Part shown: positions 10,433 through 22,470 of the stretch, piece after piece
How the letters are laid out: every line of letters starts with the position of its first letter
How positions within the stretch are numbered: position 1 is the first letter of the stretch
Assembly (NCBI GenBank): GCA_900169235.1
Contig: FWCC01000120.1
Location: forward strand, 172,391 to 236,390
DNA from: Zarea fungicola
Lineage: Eukaryota > Ascomycota > Sordariomycetes > Hypocreales > Cordycipitaceae
Length of the DNA stretch: 64,000 nt
Reading direction: 5' to 3'
Program-made: the position numbers and the translations under genes
The notes under the pieces: generated by a model
What the model was told of the DNA's origin: nothing
The model's database searches: none
The model's input: the letters and a program-made list of their open reading frames with translations, nothing else

Positions 10433-13400
10433 TGTCGGCCTTTAATTTAAATTCATTTAATCAATTTATTTTATTTTAGAGTTGATCAACAGCTTGGTGG
10501 AAGCCATGTGTATAGTCGGCTCCATTAGTGTCTTGAACTTGCTTATGGTCAAGCAATCAAAAGAGATAGACGGCTAACTGGATGCCTAGTCTTATTGCTT
10601 ACGGGTGTGGGGTTTTCTGATAAACTATTTCGAAGGGGCCGTGACGATCCAAAATTTTGACCAAACAGAAATGGGCTACTCGGCAGCCTGGTATCAAGTG
10701 TCTAATTTAGGTGATGACATCTTAATGTTGGCCCTGTCAAGCCACATCGGTCGAAAGGACCCCAAAAAAACACCCAGAAGCGAGATACGGTTGACGGCAG
10801 CACACACACCCCGGCCGAAAGCCAACCTATATGGCAAAGAATCAAAGTTCTGACGTGCTATAGTTCCGGACCTTCCGTGATTCGCCGTGACGGATCAGGC
10901 GTTCTCCTGTTCCTGGCGCCACTCTTCTTACTCGGTAACGATATGAGGAAGAGAGAAAGAAAACGGGATCGATGTTTCACGGATAAAGGCAACGACCAAG
11001 ACCAAAACCAACCAAAACTCTGGCAGATTTAGGAGGAAAGAGGGGCACAGATTACACCACCTGCCTCTTCTCTGCTTTTCCCCCAAGGGTTTTCTGTGTT
11101 ATTACACACCTTCTTGTTTTGGCCCACGCCTTGCCACAGGGCAGACGTGCGGCGGGCTCATTGGCTGCAGCAGGCCCCTCTGCTTCTGGAAGAGATTTCT
11201 GGCTGCATATGCGTGCGTCGGGCTCCCGGGTTCGTTCAAAAAATGAGCAGGGCAGGCATGTAAGCCGGTCGTCGCCCGCTAAAATAGAAACTGACCTTGA
11301 TAGAGCAAGGCCCCGTAAGCACCAAAAAGATAAAAAAGAAAAGGGCATGAAACAAGAAACGTCCTTGAGAAATGGTGCATAAAGACTAAGCCTAAAATTA
11401 GACAAAACACGAAAGGCAAAATAAAAGAATAAGAAACCCAAGCAGGAAACACAATAGTCAAGGTTACTCCATAACTAGGCATTAAGAAAGAGTGGGAAAG
11501 ACGCAGATGTATTTTGTTATACCCGCTTTCCCATGTATCCTGCAAAATAACGGATAAGGTATCCATCGTCATCTCCACGCTTGTCGGCAACGATGTCCAA
11601 AACGAGACAGAGGCACAGTTTCTGTCTTGCAAAAATCGGGTTCTTGTATGGAGACTCTTTGCATCTCAGAGGGGGGGGGGGGGGGGTTCTTGCAAGACGA
11701 CGGAAAAATAATTTACCTTGAGACCTGTGTCTTCTTGTGCAGAGAGAAGATCGAACGATTTCGAGTTCAGCCTCACCGGCAACATTACCGTGACAGTATG
11801 CACGAACGTGGATATAAGAAATAAGCAATCAGCTTTTTCTTCCCACTTTCAGCTGCTGATAATTTATTGTTACTCGCAAGGATGGCGTTTGGTTAGACAA
11901 TTTTTGCATTATTTTCGTCGCTGAGTTGTTTGCCGATTTGTTAGTCTTGCGGCCCACGCCCTATGGGAGATGGGAGATAGGATGAGTGGCAATGACGCAA
12001 ACGTTTTGAATCAGTACTACCTGCCGACTTTGGGAAGATTGCAGGCATATCTATGTCTGGTGTGTTGCTGACTTGAGCCGTGTTCCGAGGGCAAGTGAGA
12101 GACAGAGTGCGTGCACAGAGTGATCTGCAGGATTCAACGCGCAGTAGCGTTCGGACTTTTGGAGTTTTATCATTTCGCGCAAGGTAATTTTCGTCTGAAT
12201 CACTTTTTTAAACCTTTTTCTTCTTTTTTTAACAAAGTGCTTATCATGGCTACTGCTGATTCAGCCAAAACAGTCAGACAGGCTCTGAAACAGTTCTTAC
12301 TGGCACGCACAAGCCAAATAGTCAAAAGAAGCTACCCGAATAGAGCAACTCGAGAAAGCATCACCTTCTCAATTACAGTTTTAACTGAGCTTCGGTGTAA
12401 TCAAGGAGACTGAGATAGACGACCGAGAAAATGTAGATCCTGCGGGCAGGGTCAAAGTAAACAGATCTCAGAAAATACCGAATGCGTGCGCATCTCGTTC
12501 CCCATCAACGGTTCCCGGTCTATGTAGGTAGGGGGGGGTTAGATGCAGGCCGACAATTGGACAAACCTGCCTCTTGAGCTGTATAGCGACTATTGTATTC
12601 GGAAGGATGTGCATTACTTTGCTCGTCGGAATGGAAGCTGAAATAAGGTCCGAGATGCGCGTAATCTTTCGGCCGGTGCGTTTGCGTGAGTGGCCACCGG
12701 AGATATGCAGCTCACGTTGAGTAGAAACAGAGCAAACACTTGAAAACAAAAAGACATAAGAATAGCCAAAAAAAAAAATGCAATTTCACTGCCGACACTA
12801 TGCAAGGCCGCCTGTTTCTTAATAGACCTTGGCCAGATCACGTCAAGTTGATGGAATATCTTTGCTTTCAACGTTACACACTTCATCGCCCCAACTCAAG
12901 CTGCCCTCCTAAGAAAGAGTGGTTCAAAGGGGAAAATTGGCCGGTGGACTTACCCTAGGCAAAAAAATAAAGACATGATAAATACAAAGGTAGAGAAAGA
13001 GAAGGCAGGGGAGGGGGTGGTGCCTGTGAGCGGATGCCGGCCATACCATTCCTAGTACGGACACATTTCAGGGCTATCTGCAGATTTATAGTGGATTGTG
13101 CTTTTAGTTCCCTGCCGGCAGGTATTAGAAAAGAGGTTAACTTTGTTGATGTACTACTGATAATACGCAGGATCTTATTCCTGGTGGGCTCATAATTAAG
13201 AGAGTTGCGCGATATCAAGCCCATGTTTTCTCATACGAAGATTTTTTGCTCATAGCTGTCCCCTCCATCTTCTTGTAGATTCCATCCTTGCGTCCCAAAT
13301 ACGGTGGTTTGTTTTGTTTCCTCCCGTTTTTATGTCTTGCGATTGAACTTTAAACTCACCCCCCCCCCCCCCCCCCCCNNCCCCCCCCCCCCCCCCCTTT

Positions 13401-16400
13401 TGCCTTTTCGCTTCGGCTCTCGTCGCGCGGCACGTCTTCCACACCACGAACAAACTTCAATATAACGCCACAAAGGCTTGTCGTTCCTTTCGTCCAATGG
13501 CGCCGCCACAAACGGCCTCATGAAACATGGGGAGAGTCGCGAGAATATGGCAGAGAGCATGGCACTGGAAAAAGAAAAACGAAGACGTCGGAAAACTCTG
13601 CAAAGGCACAAAAAAATTTGACACGGACAGGGGGAGGATCCTCAAACCGCAACGGGCAGGTATATTCCGCACTACTGTACTCCAGGAGTGGTGCCGTGTT
13701 GCCTTTATTGAGGCTGAAGATGCAGGGTCTCCAGTATCAGTGGAACGTGACGTATGTGGTAACTACCCAGTACGTTTTTGAAATGAAGCAAAAGCAAGCC
13801 ACACAGTTGCAACCATCCGTTCTGCGAACCGTTCCAGCTCGCTTCACAAGCCTGCATAGCTAGGCTGAGAGAATCGCGGGGCCGTTACAGCGAAAAAAAA
13901 AACCTTGAACAAATTGAACAGAATATGCCCCCATTCCCCATTTAATTTAAACTAAAAGAGGGTCACGGAACAGCACTCGGAAAGACAGTGCCGAGTTGAT
14001 GTCCATTTGCTGTACATCTCGCGCATTTTGCGGGGACGAGCATTGTGCAAAATGTCAACATGATGTGAAAGAAGAGGGAAAATGAACGTCTTTTCATGCA
14101 TGAACAGCAATATTTGAACACCATTACCACATCCCTCTCCGCGTATGTATTACTCGATCCGTTCGTAGCTTGGTTGCTATACCGTTTGGACAAGGGGCCT
14201 TCGGTTACAATCTCTCAAGGGGGGGAGTGAACAGAAGTGTCTGTAAAGAGAACTTGAAGATGGCATCATGATGCCATGCTGCATTACAAGTTGCGTGAGC
14301 AAAAAAAAAAAAAAAAAAGAGTTTATCCAGCGGCCAGATAAATCACACCTACTTCTACGTGGCTTTTTGTCCGGGGGCGGATTACGCTGGCTGGCTTCGC
14401 GTTGACTGATACTTTGGGTTTAAACTCCTCGATTGTGCATATACGCAACCTTGCCATTTGGGGGACAAGAAAGAAATAAATTAAGCCAAAAAAAAGTTAC
14501 CTGGTAAACCCTTTGGGAGCCGGAAGTACTTGCCGGGTCAACCTCCAAACCACCGCCATCCTTGCGACAGCTCGGCCGCTAAATTAGTTGGCCGGCAATA
14601 GCTTAAGCAGAAAAACGCCTCTTGTCAGCTGTCAGCCTGTCAAGCCATCTTTCAAGTTTCCCTTCACTTGAGATCCCCCCCTTGTCAAAGGTGGCGTTTG
14701 GTGTTGAAAACGAGGCGTTAAAACAGGGCTTCTGCCACCGCCGCAGGCCAGAAGAAGCCCCGTCCTCGGAGATGAAGTCGCCGGTTTCCTTCATTTTCCT
14801 ACTGGTGCATCGTCTTGACACCTGTTGAGTGACTGCGTGTGGTCAATCACGCGAGCGGCGGCGTCGGAGAACTCGCAGAAAGCCACGGTTCAGCCACAAA
14901 GATACAACACATACTGATCGGGTGCTGCTCTTTTGCCCTATTTTTATGGTGCTTATGGCTGGCGGAAAGGCGGGAAAAAAGAGGCTGGATTAATTTAGGA
15001 TCCCATCCAATCACAAAGACACCGCGGATTTGAAATGATGGCTTCGAATCACTTTTTTTTGGACTAAGTGCACAACTTAATCCAGCCTTTATGATTTATC
15101 TCCGGCGTTCCTTGGTCAATGTAGATTTCCAATTTAAATCAAGAATAGAAGAGAGAAAAGGCCGTTGGAGAAAGAACAAGGTGTGGCGCGAGTTGCGACG
15201 TTGAAGAGAATGGGACTCGGGTAAGTTGGCCGATTTCTCCCACTCCATGTGTCGCACACACACATAGACAAACTCAATGTAACATAATGAATGATGCAGG
15301 TTGGGTTTATTTTGGTTGATGGATTAAAAAACCGGGTTCTTCCGTTACAGCTGAAGCCGTGAAATGTTGCTGCACATTCACTGCAAGCGCCTTCTCCGTA
15401 TTTTGTACGATGAATTGTATACTCAACACAACTTCCGTGTTTTATTGCCACGGCGTCTCAGAAAGGCATTCTCAGCAGGATGGCTGTGTATACTGAACTA
15501 TCAATATGCGGCAACAGGTTGAGTTGCTCCAGCGCTCCAACATAATTATTAGTGGAGTGATTCGGCAGTGTTTATACCGAAGTAGCAACTGTCCGACCGT
15601 AACCCTTCGTTGTGCCCGGATCTTGTCTTACTACTGTCTTGCCTTGCGCACGTCACTCCTATAGATGAAAAAATAGGAAACTCAATCATAGCTTTAATGG
15701 CTGACCAACCAAAAGGGTACGGTGCCGTCCTGTAGCCCGTGCTTGTTGGTAATCTTTCTCAAACGCCTGATTGATACTGCATCTGGTGAATCGTAAACCG
15801 AATCATTTCCGATCAAGTTGCCCTTCTGCCATAGCTGTCCTCAGAAACCTCCGAGCAGGCATAATATTCCAAGCGTGACAAAAGTTACACTGCCGATATC
15901 CGAAATATTATAGAGAAAATGAACGCTCTGTGAGCGGCTGCGGTACAATTTTTTTGCTCATCCAAAGCGTGTAGCTGAGTCAGTGGCAGCCTCAGAGCCA
16001 TCGAGATCCAGCTTGTGAACTTTGCAATTTACATGGGCTAAGCCGTCTCGGGCATTAATAAACCGCCAAAATTTCTCAACCACTTGGGGCGTATGGGACA
16101 GACTAGGTTCTGTTATGGTATATTGCCGGAGAAGCGTTCTGATGGCTGTAAATTTTGAGGAGAGACCGAGGGCTAAAATTCATTGTGTCGTGCAGCGGCG
16201 TTTGGGCTCTAGCACCGCGCGGCCGCAAAAGTCGGAGAAATGTCTGAGGTGTCTGGCTTGTACCCCCGAAAGGCCATGGAGGCGTTAGATACAAGGGCTG
16301 CCGAGAGCCCCCGATGTATTTTGCCAACACCGCTGCTGGAGCCGATGATGGATGGCCTGGGAGCTAAGAAGCTTAGCATTCTCTTGGCTTTTTTGTCTTA

Positions 16401-19274
16401 TTCCTTTACTTTCGCACGTGGGCACTGAGCCTTGATGAATAGAGCGAGGCAGAGGGCGAGCCACAAACTCAACTCGCTCATAGGCAAAGACGGCTAGATT
16501 ATGGACACTTGTAAGAGCTATCACGGCCTGATTCGGTTTAAGGCTGGAATTCGTAAAATGGGTAACCTGTGTCCGAGCGACAGGCAGCACGGAGTTAGCT
16601 ACAGATGGAAGAATGGTGCAAAAACCCACTGCGGTGTAGTAAAGCAAGATTGGCCGATGGGTAAGTATATGCCAGGTGAAACAATCTGTCACTGGAGAGT
16701 GCCGGCATTGCCTGTGTGGGCATGCTGTGGTATCTTCCAAGGTTCAAGGCTGGGCGAAGTCCGCAAGCCACAAAGGTGGTGTGGTGGGGAGGTACAGGGA
16801 GCAGCCAGCTCGTTACGAGTCTCCCCGTCGTAGGGCAGCCAGTTATGTATTTGTAGGGACTTGTGTCGACGTTGCAGACGTATTATGAATACGAACTGGG
16901 AAGTCGCAGGCTGATGGGCAATGGTGACATGGGACACGGCATTGCTCGCTTGTAGTAGCATTAGGGTTTCACCGATGAAGAGAGCTTTTTCCGTGGCTGT
17001 TCTAAACGACAACAAAGCATGGCTAGCCGTGGACGCTTGGCGTAAAATGGGTAGATCCCGATCAGTACAGGGCGATGATCCCCCACCAAATATGACGGGC
17101 AGAGAGAGCTTCCGCGGGTCTCCTCTGAAATTTTCGCTTTGCTGATCTGAACGAACTATCTCTGATATTCGGGAGATGAGCGTTTCGGTACATTGTCCGC
17201 TGTCCGCTGTCCACAGTAAATGGATCCGATGACTTGTTCAATAGATCTTTTGAATGACCCTCTTTAAAAGAAAAAAACCCACCATATTTTTCTTTTGTTG
17301 TGGGCAGCTCGGTGGGCAGGCGAGGCGCAGGTGGTAATTTCGCCCCTGTCATCGCCGGTCCTGGATACTGGACCAGTGCAGCAAGCAGCTGCGAGGGCTG
17401 CAGCTCCAGCAGGCAAGAGGAAAAACAAGGTATTAGCTGGTGTTGCAACGAAAAGGATGCTTATGAAAGAAGCTAAAGAACAAGCCTGCCTTGAGAGGGG
17501 GCCTGGGCTTGCTACAGGTTTAGTTTGGTCACTAGCTTGAATGAAGTATCTTTAGTATGAACAACGGCGGCAGGCAATACGTGACTGGTCGTAGTAGCAC
17601 AACAGATGATGGCTGTAATTACTGACAAGCAAGGAGAGAAGGAAGGAAGGAAGATGGTCGCTCTTGCAACCGGAGGCTTCTTCTGGCAGCTAGCAGCCGG
17701 CAGCCACCAGCACAATACTCTCGTCAGTGCACTTCTACAGAGGCAAAGGCTCCTAAAAAGCACAGTCCATCTCAGGAGGTACCTGTACTCACAGGGCAGG
17801 TCTCACTGCCAGCTGCTGCACTTATGGGGCATTGGCGAACGGGCTGCGCTGACTCAGCGCTGTAAAAAAAAGGCTATCTTGGCCTTGTATTTCGCTACAC
17901 AAGCTTCAATCAAGCTTCACTATTTGATTACTGGTGTTCCTGTCATCATTCGAACGGTATTGCAAAAATCACGTACTGAATCCCGTTCTTTCCCTCGCAA
18001 AATTGACGCTATTCAAACATCCCTCCACAGCCGTCATCCAATGCCAGCTTTGGCGTGAGCTTGTTGCGACCATCTGTCCTGTTCAACATCACTCATCTCA
18101 CGTACACACAATCTAGCGGAGCCAATATCTTAAAAAAAAAAAAAAAAAAANNAAAAAAAAAAAAAAGAAAGAAAGCGCTAGCTGCCTGCTGCCGGGCCAC
18201 TAAAAGATTGGGTCATCTCAGGGCCTCATAATGTCCGCCATCTGGGGGCCTTTCTCGACGGGAAACTCACCCCTTCCCCCTGCTTGCCGCCCAAGTCCCA
18301 CCGCCACCGACAAGGGTCAGCCGGACAAACCCTGAATTCCGGACTGTTTTCACCTTATTCTTCCTTCTCAAGCGGCCGTCGCCTGGAGAGCAGAGATGGG
18401 GTGGGCTGCAGACCTTGGGGTGTGCGCCTTGTCAACTCTCTCTCTGCGCAGCCGTCGACGAAGTGGATGGCCTCGATGTTGCTCGCACAGCAGCTCGTAG
18501 AGCCGCTTTGGTCGCAGTCTGCCATGGAGGACAGCTCGCATAACCGAGATGAGGTTGGCCGCAGCAAAATCTGGAGTTAAAATGACAGCTAGGACTCAGG
18601 TTGACCATGCCCGAATGCCTGCCTGCCCAGTGCTCAGTGTCCACTGGATCAACCACCGGCTTTTCCACTTCTGCTAGTTATCGTCTGGGCACCGCTCCGC
18701 TGGGGGGTGCGTCCTGTGGGGGAGGAAGCAGCAGCAAGCAGCGCGGAAGATGCATAGGCACAAAGCACGCAGGACTATCAGCGTAGAGGGGGGGCGTGTC
18801 GTCAAGTCTTTTCTTTTTTATTATTAAAAAAAAAGAGATCAAGCCAACTCTTGGCAGTACGCACTTGTAGGTAGGTGGTAGCTGGCCCTGTCCGGCAGCC
18901 GCTAAAGGACTTGGCTCAGCACGTCTTTCATATTCACCCAGGTGTGTTCTGCCATGCTTCTGGCCGACTTCCACGTTTCACGGCGGCCATCTGCCAGTTT
19001 GCCTGGGCCACCTTTTAAACACTCGCTCAACCCCACCAACTCATCTCAACTCTTCCTTCCTGGTCAAATACTTATGTGCTGCCCTTCCCTCATCTCCTCC
19101 ATTTCTTCTTCATCAAATACACTTATACCCTTCGGCCATTTACTTCCTTCCCACTCAGCCATTGCATCTGCCATTCATCCATTTTCCTTGAGAGACTCAC
19201 TCAATTGAACACCCACCACTCTCTTGTGTTAACGGGCAGAGAAGCCGTCACACTTTATACTACATATACTCGAA
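10433..19274. other. 8.8-kb gene-poor region upstream of the bZIP gene
   Basis: No exon with recognisable protein similarity was found on either strand. The stretch holds long homopolymers: G16 at 11671-11686, C-runs around NN at 13359-13397, and A-runs around NN at 18132-18166. It also holds a pyrimidine-rich tract from about 19020 to 19200 that abuts the bZIP start, typical of a fungal core promoter or leader. An ATG-initiated upstream frame at 19074-19208 lies within that tract. Much of this region may be promoter or untranslated leader of the bZIP gene. Confidence 0.5.
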
Positions 19275-20931
19275 ATGCCTTCTGCAACGGCATCAGAAGC
19301 CATTGACCAGTCTCGGCAACACAAAAAGACAATGTCTTCCTCTTCCAGCACATCTTCCACAGGCGCCACACAGCAGCAACGTGGCAGCCAGTCTCCCACA
19401 ACCATGACCCGTGAAGCAACTCCCGATTCCCTGGTCGATGCCGATCAGAAAACCAAGAAAAGGATCCAAAACCGAGTTGCGCAGAGAACCTATCGTGAGT
19501 CTCCTGGCCCGCTGGTCCGCCAACGCATCCAATTGGCCGTTTCACTAACCAAGCAGGGAAAGGCAACCGCATGAAGCAGAGAGTCCAGGATCTTGAGCAG
19601 CAGCTCTGCGAGATGCGTGCAAGGCAACAACAGCAGCAGTACTTCTCTCAAGATATGCCTGGCAATGTTACACCAGACGGCTCCATGTGTTTTATGCCCA
19701 ACTCTGGTAATATGCCTCCTGGTATCTGGCAACCAAACACGTCCCTCCCAAGAACGCCCGGCTCTCTTCCGCAGGAGATGTGGCCCGGCATGGCCGTCGA
19801 CGGCACTACACAGCCAATTCCTGAAGCCGTTCCCATGGCTGGCAACCCCTATTTGGGTCGCGGATTTCAGCAGTCGGCACCGTACAACAACCCAGCACTT
19901 CTAAATCAGCTGAACCCGGCGGCAACTGGCCTAGATCATGTTCCCAATGTCATCATGTCTCCTAACATGGATATGCACACCGAGTCTCCAATGCATAGAC
20001 TCTACAGAAATGGCAGCGCAGGCTCAACCCCCAACCAAGAGTCTCTCCAACTGGATGCTCATTTTGGGTATAGAGGCACAGTTACTGGCGTCGGTATGCA
20101 TATCTGCCACACTTGAATGTTGGAGCTCGGTGCGCTAACATTTAACCAGCCCAAGCTTCCGAAATCTCAGAAGAGGATGGAAACGACGCAAAGTTATTCC
20201 CAAACCCCGCTTCATGGGAAAATAGCCCGGCTATGATGTCACCGACTAGCTCGAGAACGGGTACTGTAGCTCCTCAAAGTGCCATTTCAACCTCCCCATG
20301 GGGCTCCATCGCCACGGCCGCTACAGAGGTGTCAGATGCTGGGTCGCCGCACCATTTCTCCAGTATCGAGGAGCGTTTTGAGTATGTCCTGGAATGCGCC
20401 AGACGTGTCGGATTTGACACTTTTGACACCATGGCTACTCAATACTATGCTAGCAGCTTCGACCCTTGCTCCTCTCTCGCCATGGACCAGCGTCTGAGCC
20501 GCAACCGCCACTTGCCTGCTCTACTTGCCGAGATTCGTCAAAGGTCTGGCCAATGGAGCGTCTGGGAGCGACGCGCTTACCAGGATGAGGCTCTCAAGAC
20601 TGTCGAAGACATCTGCGCTATTGAGTGCCACGAGTTTAGATCCATGCAGGGAGACGCCAACGCTCTCAACCTGACTACTGTTCAGCAAAAGGTAAGTTTC
20701 TAGCTTAATTTCAGCCCGCACACAAATCTAGCCAGAAATGAAAAGCCGTCAGACGCTAATTACCGATTTCGCGCTACTTATTAGTTGCCTAATGTCTGGA
20801 CGCTGCTATCTGGCCTAGCCTCCGCCACACCGCTGCAAAGGCAGGGCGATCGCTCAAATCTCGTTTTCAGCAGCATCAAGCAGCTCTGCGCTTTGGGTGA
20901 TGCCTCTGGCCACATGGCTGTTGACAACTAA
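19275..20931 (+). CDS. bZIP transcription factor, four exons
   Basis: Preferred exons are 19275-19494, 19563-20093, 20150-20691 and 20785-20931, encoding 479 aa. The basic region KKRIQNRVAQRTYR spans intron 1 and continues NRMKQRVQDLEQQL into a short zipper. With the acceptor at 19562 the fold obeys the bZIP rule N-x7-R-x9-L. The alternative CAG acceptor at 19556 also keeps the frame but adds two residues. Introns 2 and 3 have GTATGC...CTAAC...CAG and GTAAGT...CTAAT...TAG signals, and all phases close. After the zipper comes a glutamine-rich stretch and a Pro/Met/Asn-rich middle. An acidic segment (SEISEEDGND) follows, then a helical C-terminal domain from about residue 290 (ERFEYVLECARRVGFDTF, WSVWERRAYQDE). 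That domain is shared by some filamentous-fungal bZIPs, but I cannot name the subfamily. It is a nuclear DNA-binding regulator of unknown targets. Confidence 0.88.
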
Positions 20932-22332
20932 AGTATATATTCCTCGTAGCAGGTATGTATGTGTCTGAACTTGAACTTCAAGATCCTTACTAATTTCTTG
21001 GGCATAGATTGAAATAATTTTCCTCGTCTTTCCATTTTCGTCTTCGTTACAGTTTCATTTCTTTTGTCAACAGCATCCCGCTTGACGCCTTTCTGGATGC
21101 ACATGTTTCTTGTTTTACTGTTTCGTTTAGAATTGGGCTCGAACATGGGTGTCAATTTTGCTGGCACGGCGTTAACAGCGTGAGGATACTCCGCATCGGT
21201 GTTATTTGGGCTTGAGCAAGGTCGAAGATCTGAGGCAATCTAGAATGCTTTAGTGCTGTTTCTGACTACTTTCAGTGTATATAAATTTGATCTATGATTC
21301 AACTTTAGGTTTCCATATTACCAGTACAAAATTTAAGCATTATGGGTAAATGTGTGGAACAATACACGAGACACGCACGCAGGACGATTCAGCGAGTTTT
21401 TCAAGTTAGTCCCCATCCATCACTGAGTTTGCTACAAATCTCAGGCCCCCCCCCCCATGTCCCCATTTCGTTGCCGCTGTGGATCGAGACTATAGCAATA
21501 GCTGCAGAGTCGGGCACGTTTTCTAAAACAATCGATATAGTCCGAACAACACACTGGGGCTGGGTAGCTGTTTTGCGGAGCGGTGCTGCACCTTTACCGG
21601 GTCCGTTATGCAGCGAGGTATCAGAATGAACAGGTCATATAGAGACCACGAGAACAAAGCGGGATGCACTATTTCCCTGACTCTTGCCATGGTTCTTGGA
21701 AATAAATGCGACGAGATACGCTGACAAGCTCCATGAACCTCGCTCCACAATCGTCATAAGATGAGGCTCGCCAATGATTCTGAATTGCAGAAGCGTCAAT
21801 CTTAACCATAGTTGGGCAACAGTCAAGGGCCCCCTCCCTCCCAGTGCCAGTTTTTATGATGTGTTGGAGTAAGACGATGAAGCAGACTGCTGCGGAGCGA
21901 TTGTTTTCTGCTAGGATGATCGGAGGGGGCGAACTTTGGAACGAATATTATAAGAGCCCCCCTCACGTCAGAACCAAACGCCAATGCCGTGTGGGCAAGT
22001 TGCATCCCTAGAGCCAAACGGGTAGATTTACGGCTTAGACGGGGTTGCTGTTACGTTTTACATGCGTAAATCAGCTTAGGACCGAACTAGAGACGAGAAC
22101 TAAATGCTATTTCGAAAACGTGCCCTTAGTTTAGAGGTTTTTAAATGCTGTACGCAGTACTGTAAATGTACTAGCGAGCTGAACTCCTTTATCACAGATC
22201 CACCACCGTTTTGTTTTGATTCCACCTTTATGGGGCAGCTTTTTGTTCTAGTTCGTCTTTGTTGTGTTTTTCGGACTTCTACTTCCCAACCTTGTTCTAT
22301 TACAACGCAGTTTTCTTTCTGATCACACATAT

Positions 22333-22356
22333 ACACACCCCTCGGAAGGGGTGTGT
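22333..22356. repeat. perfect 10-bp inverted repeat (hairpin)
   Basis: ACACACCCCT is followed by a CGGA tetraloop and the exact complement AGGGGTGTGT. It stands in non-coding DNA, 1.4 kb downstream of the bZIP stop. There is no T-run after it. Confidence 0.7.
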
Positions 22357-22445
22357 CCCAATGGTTGTACTAAATTAGTTTAAAAACTAGTCTCAACGCT
22401 AAATATGGCCTTATGCTTGCTTGGGTGGTTCTAGCACGGATAGAT

Positions 22446-22470
22446 TTGGCGGCAGGGTGAGTGCCGCCAA
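22446..22470. repeat. perfect 9-bp inverted repeat (hairpin)
   Basis: TTGGCGGCA, a 7-nt spacer and TGCCGCCAA can form a GC-rich stem. It lies 90 bp from the hairpin at 22333, and both sit near or between imperfect inverted copies of TAAAAACTAGT at about 22380 and 22613. Confidence 0.65.

Noticed and set aside
10605..10853. 82-codon plus-strand open frame
   Set aside because: No motif, no splice partner and no promoter signal; composition is not protein-like.
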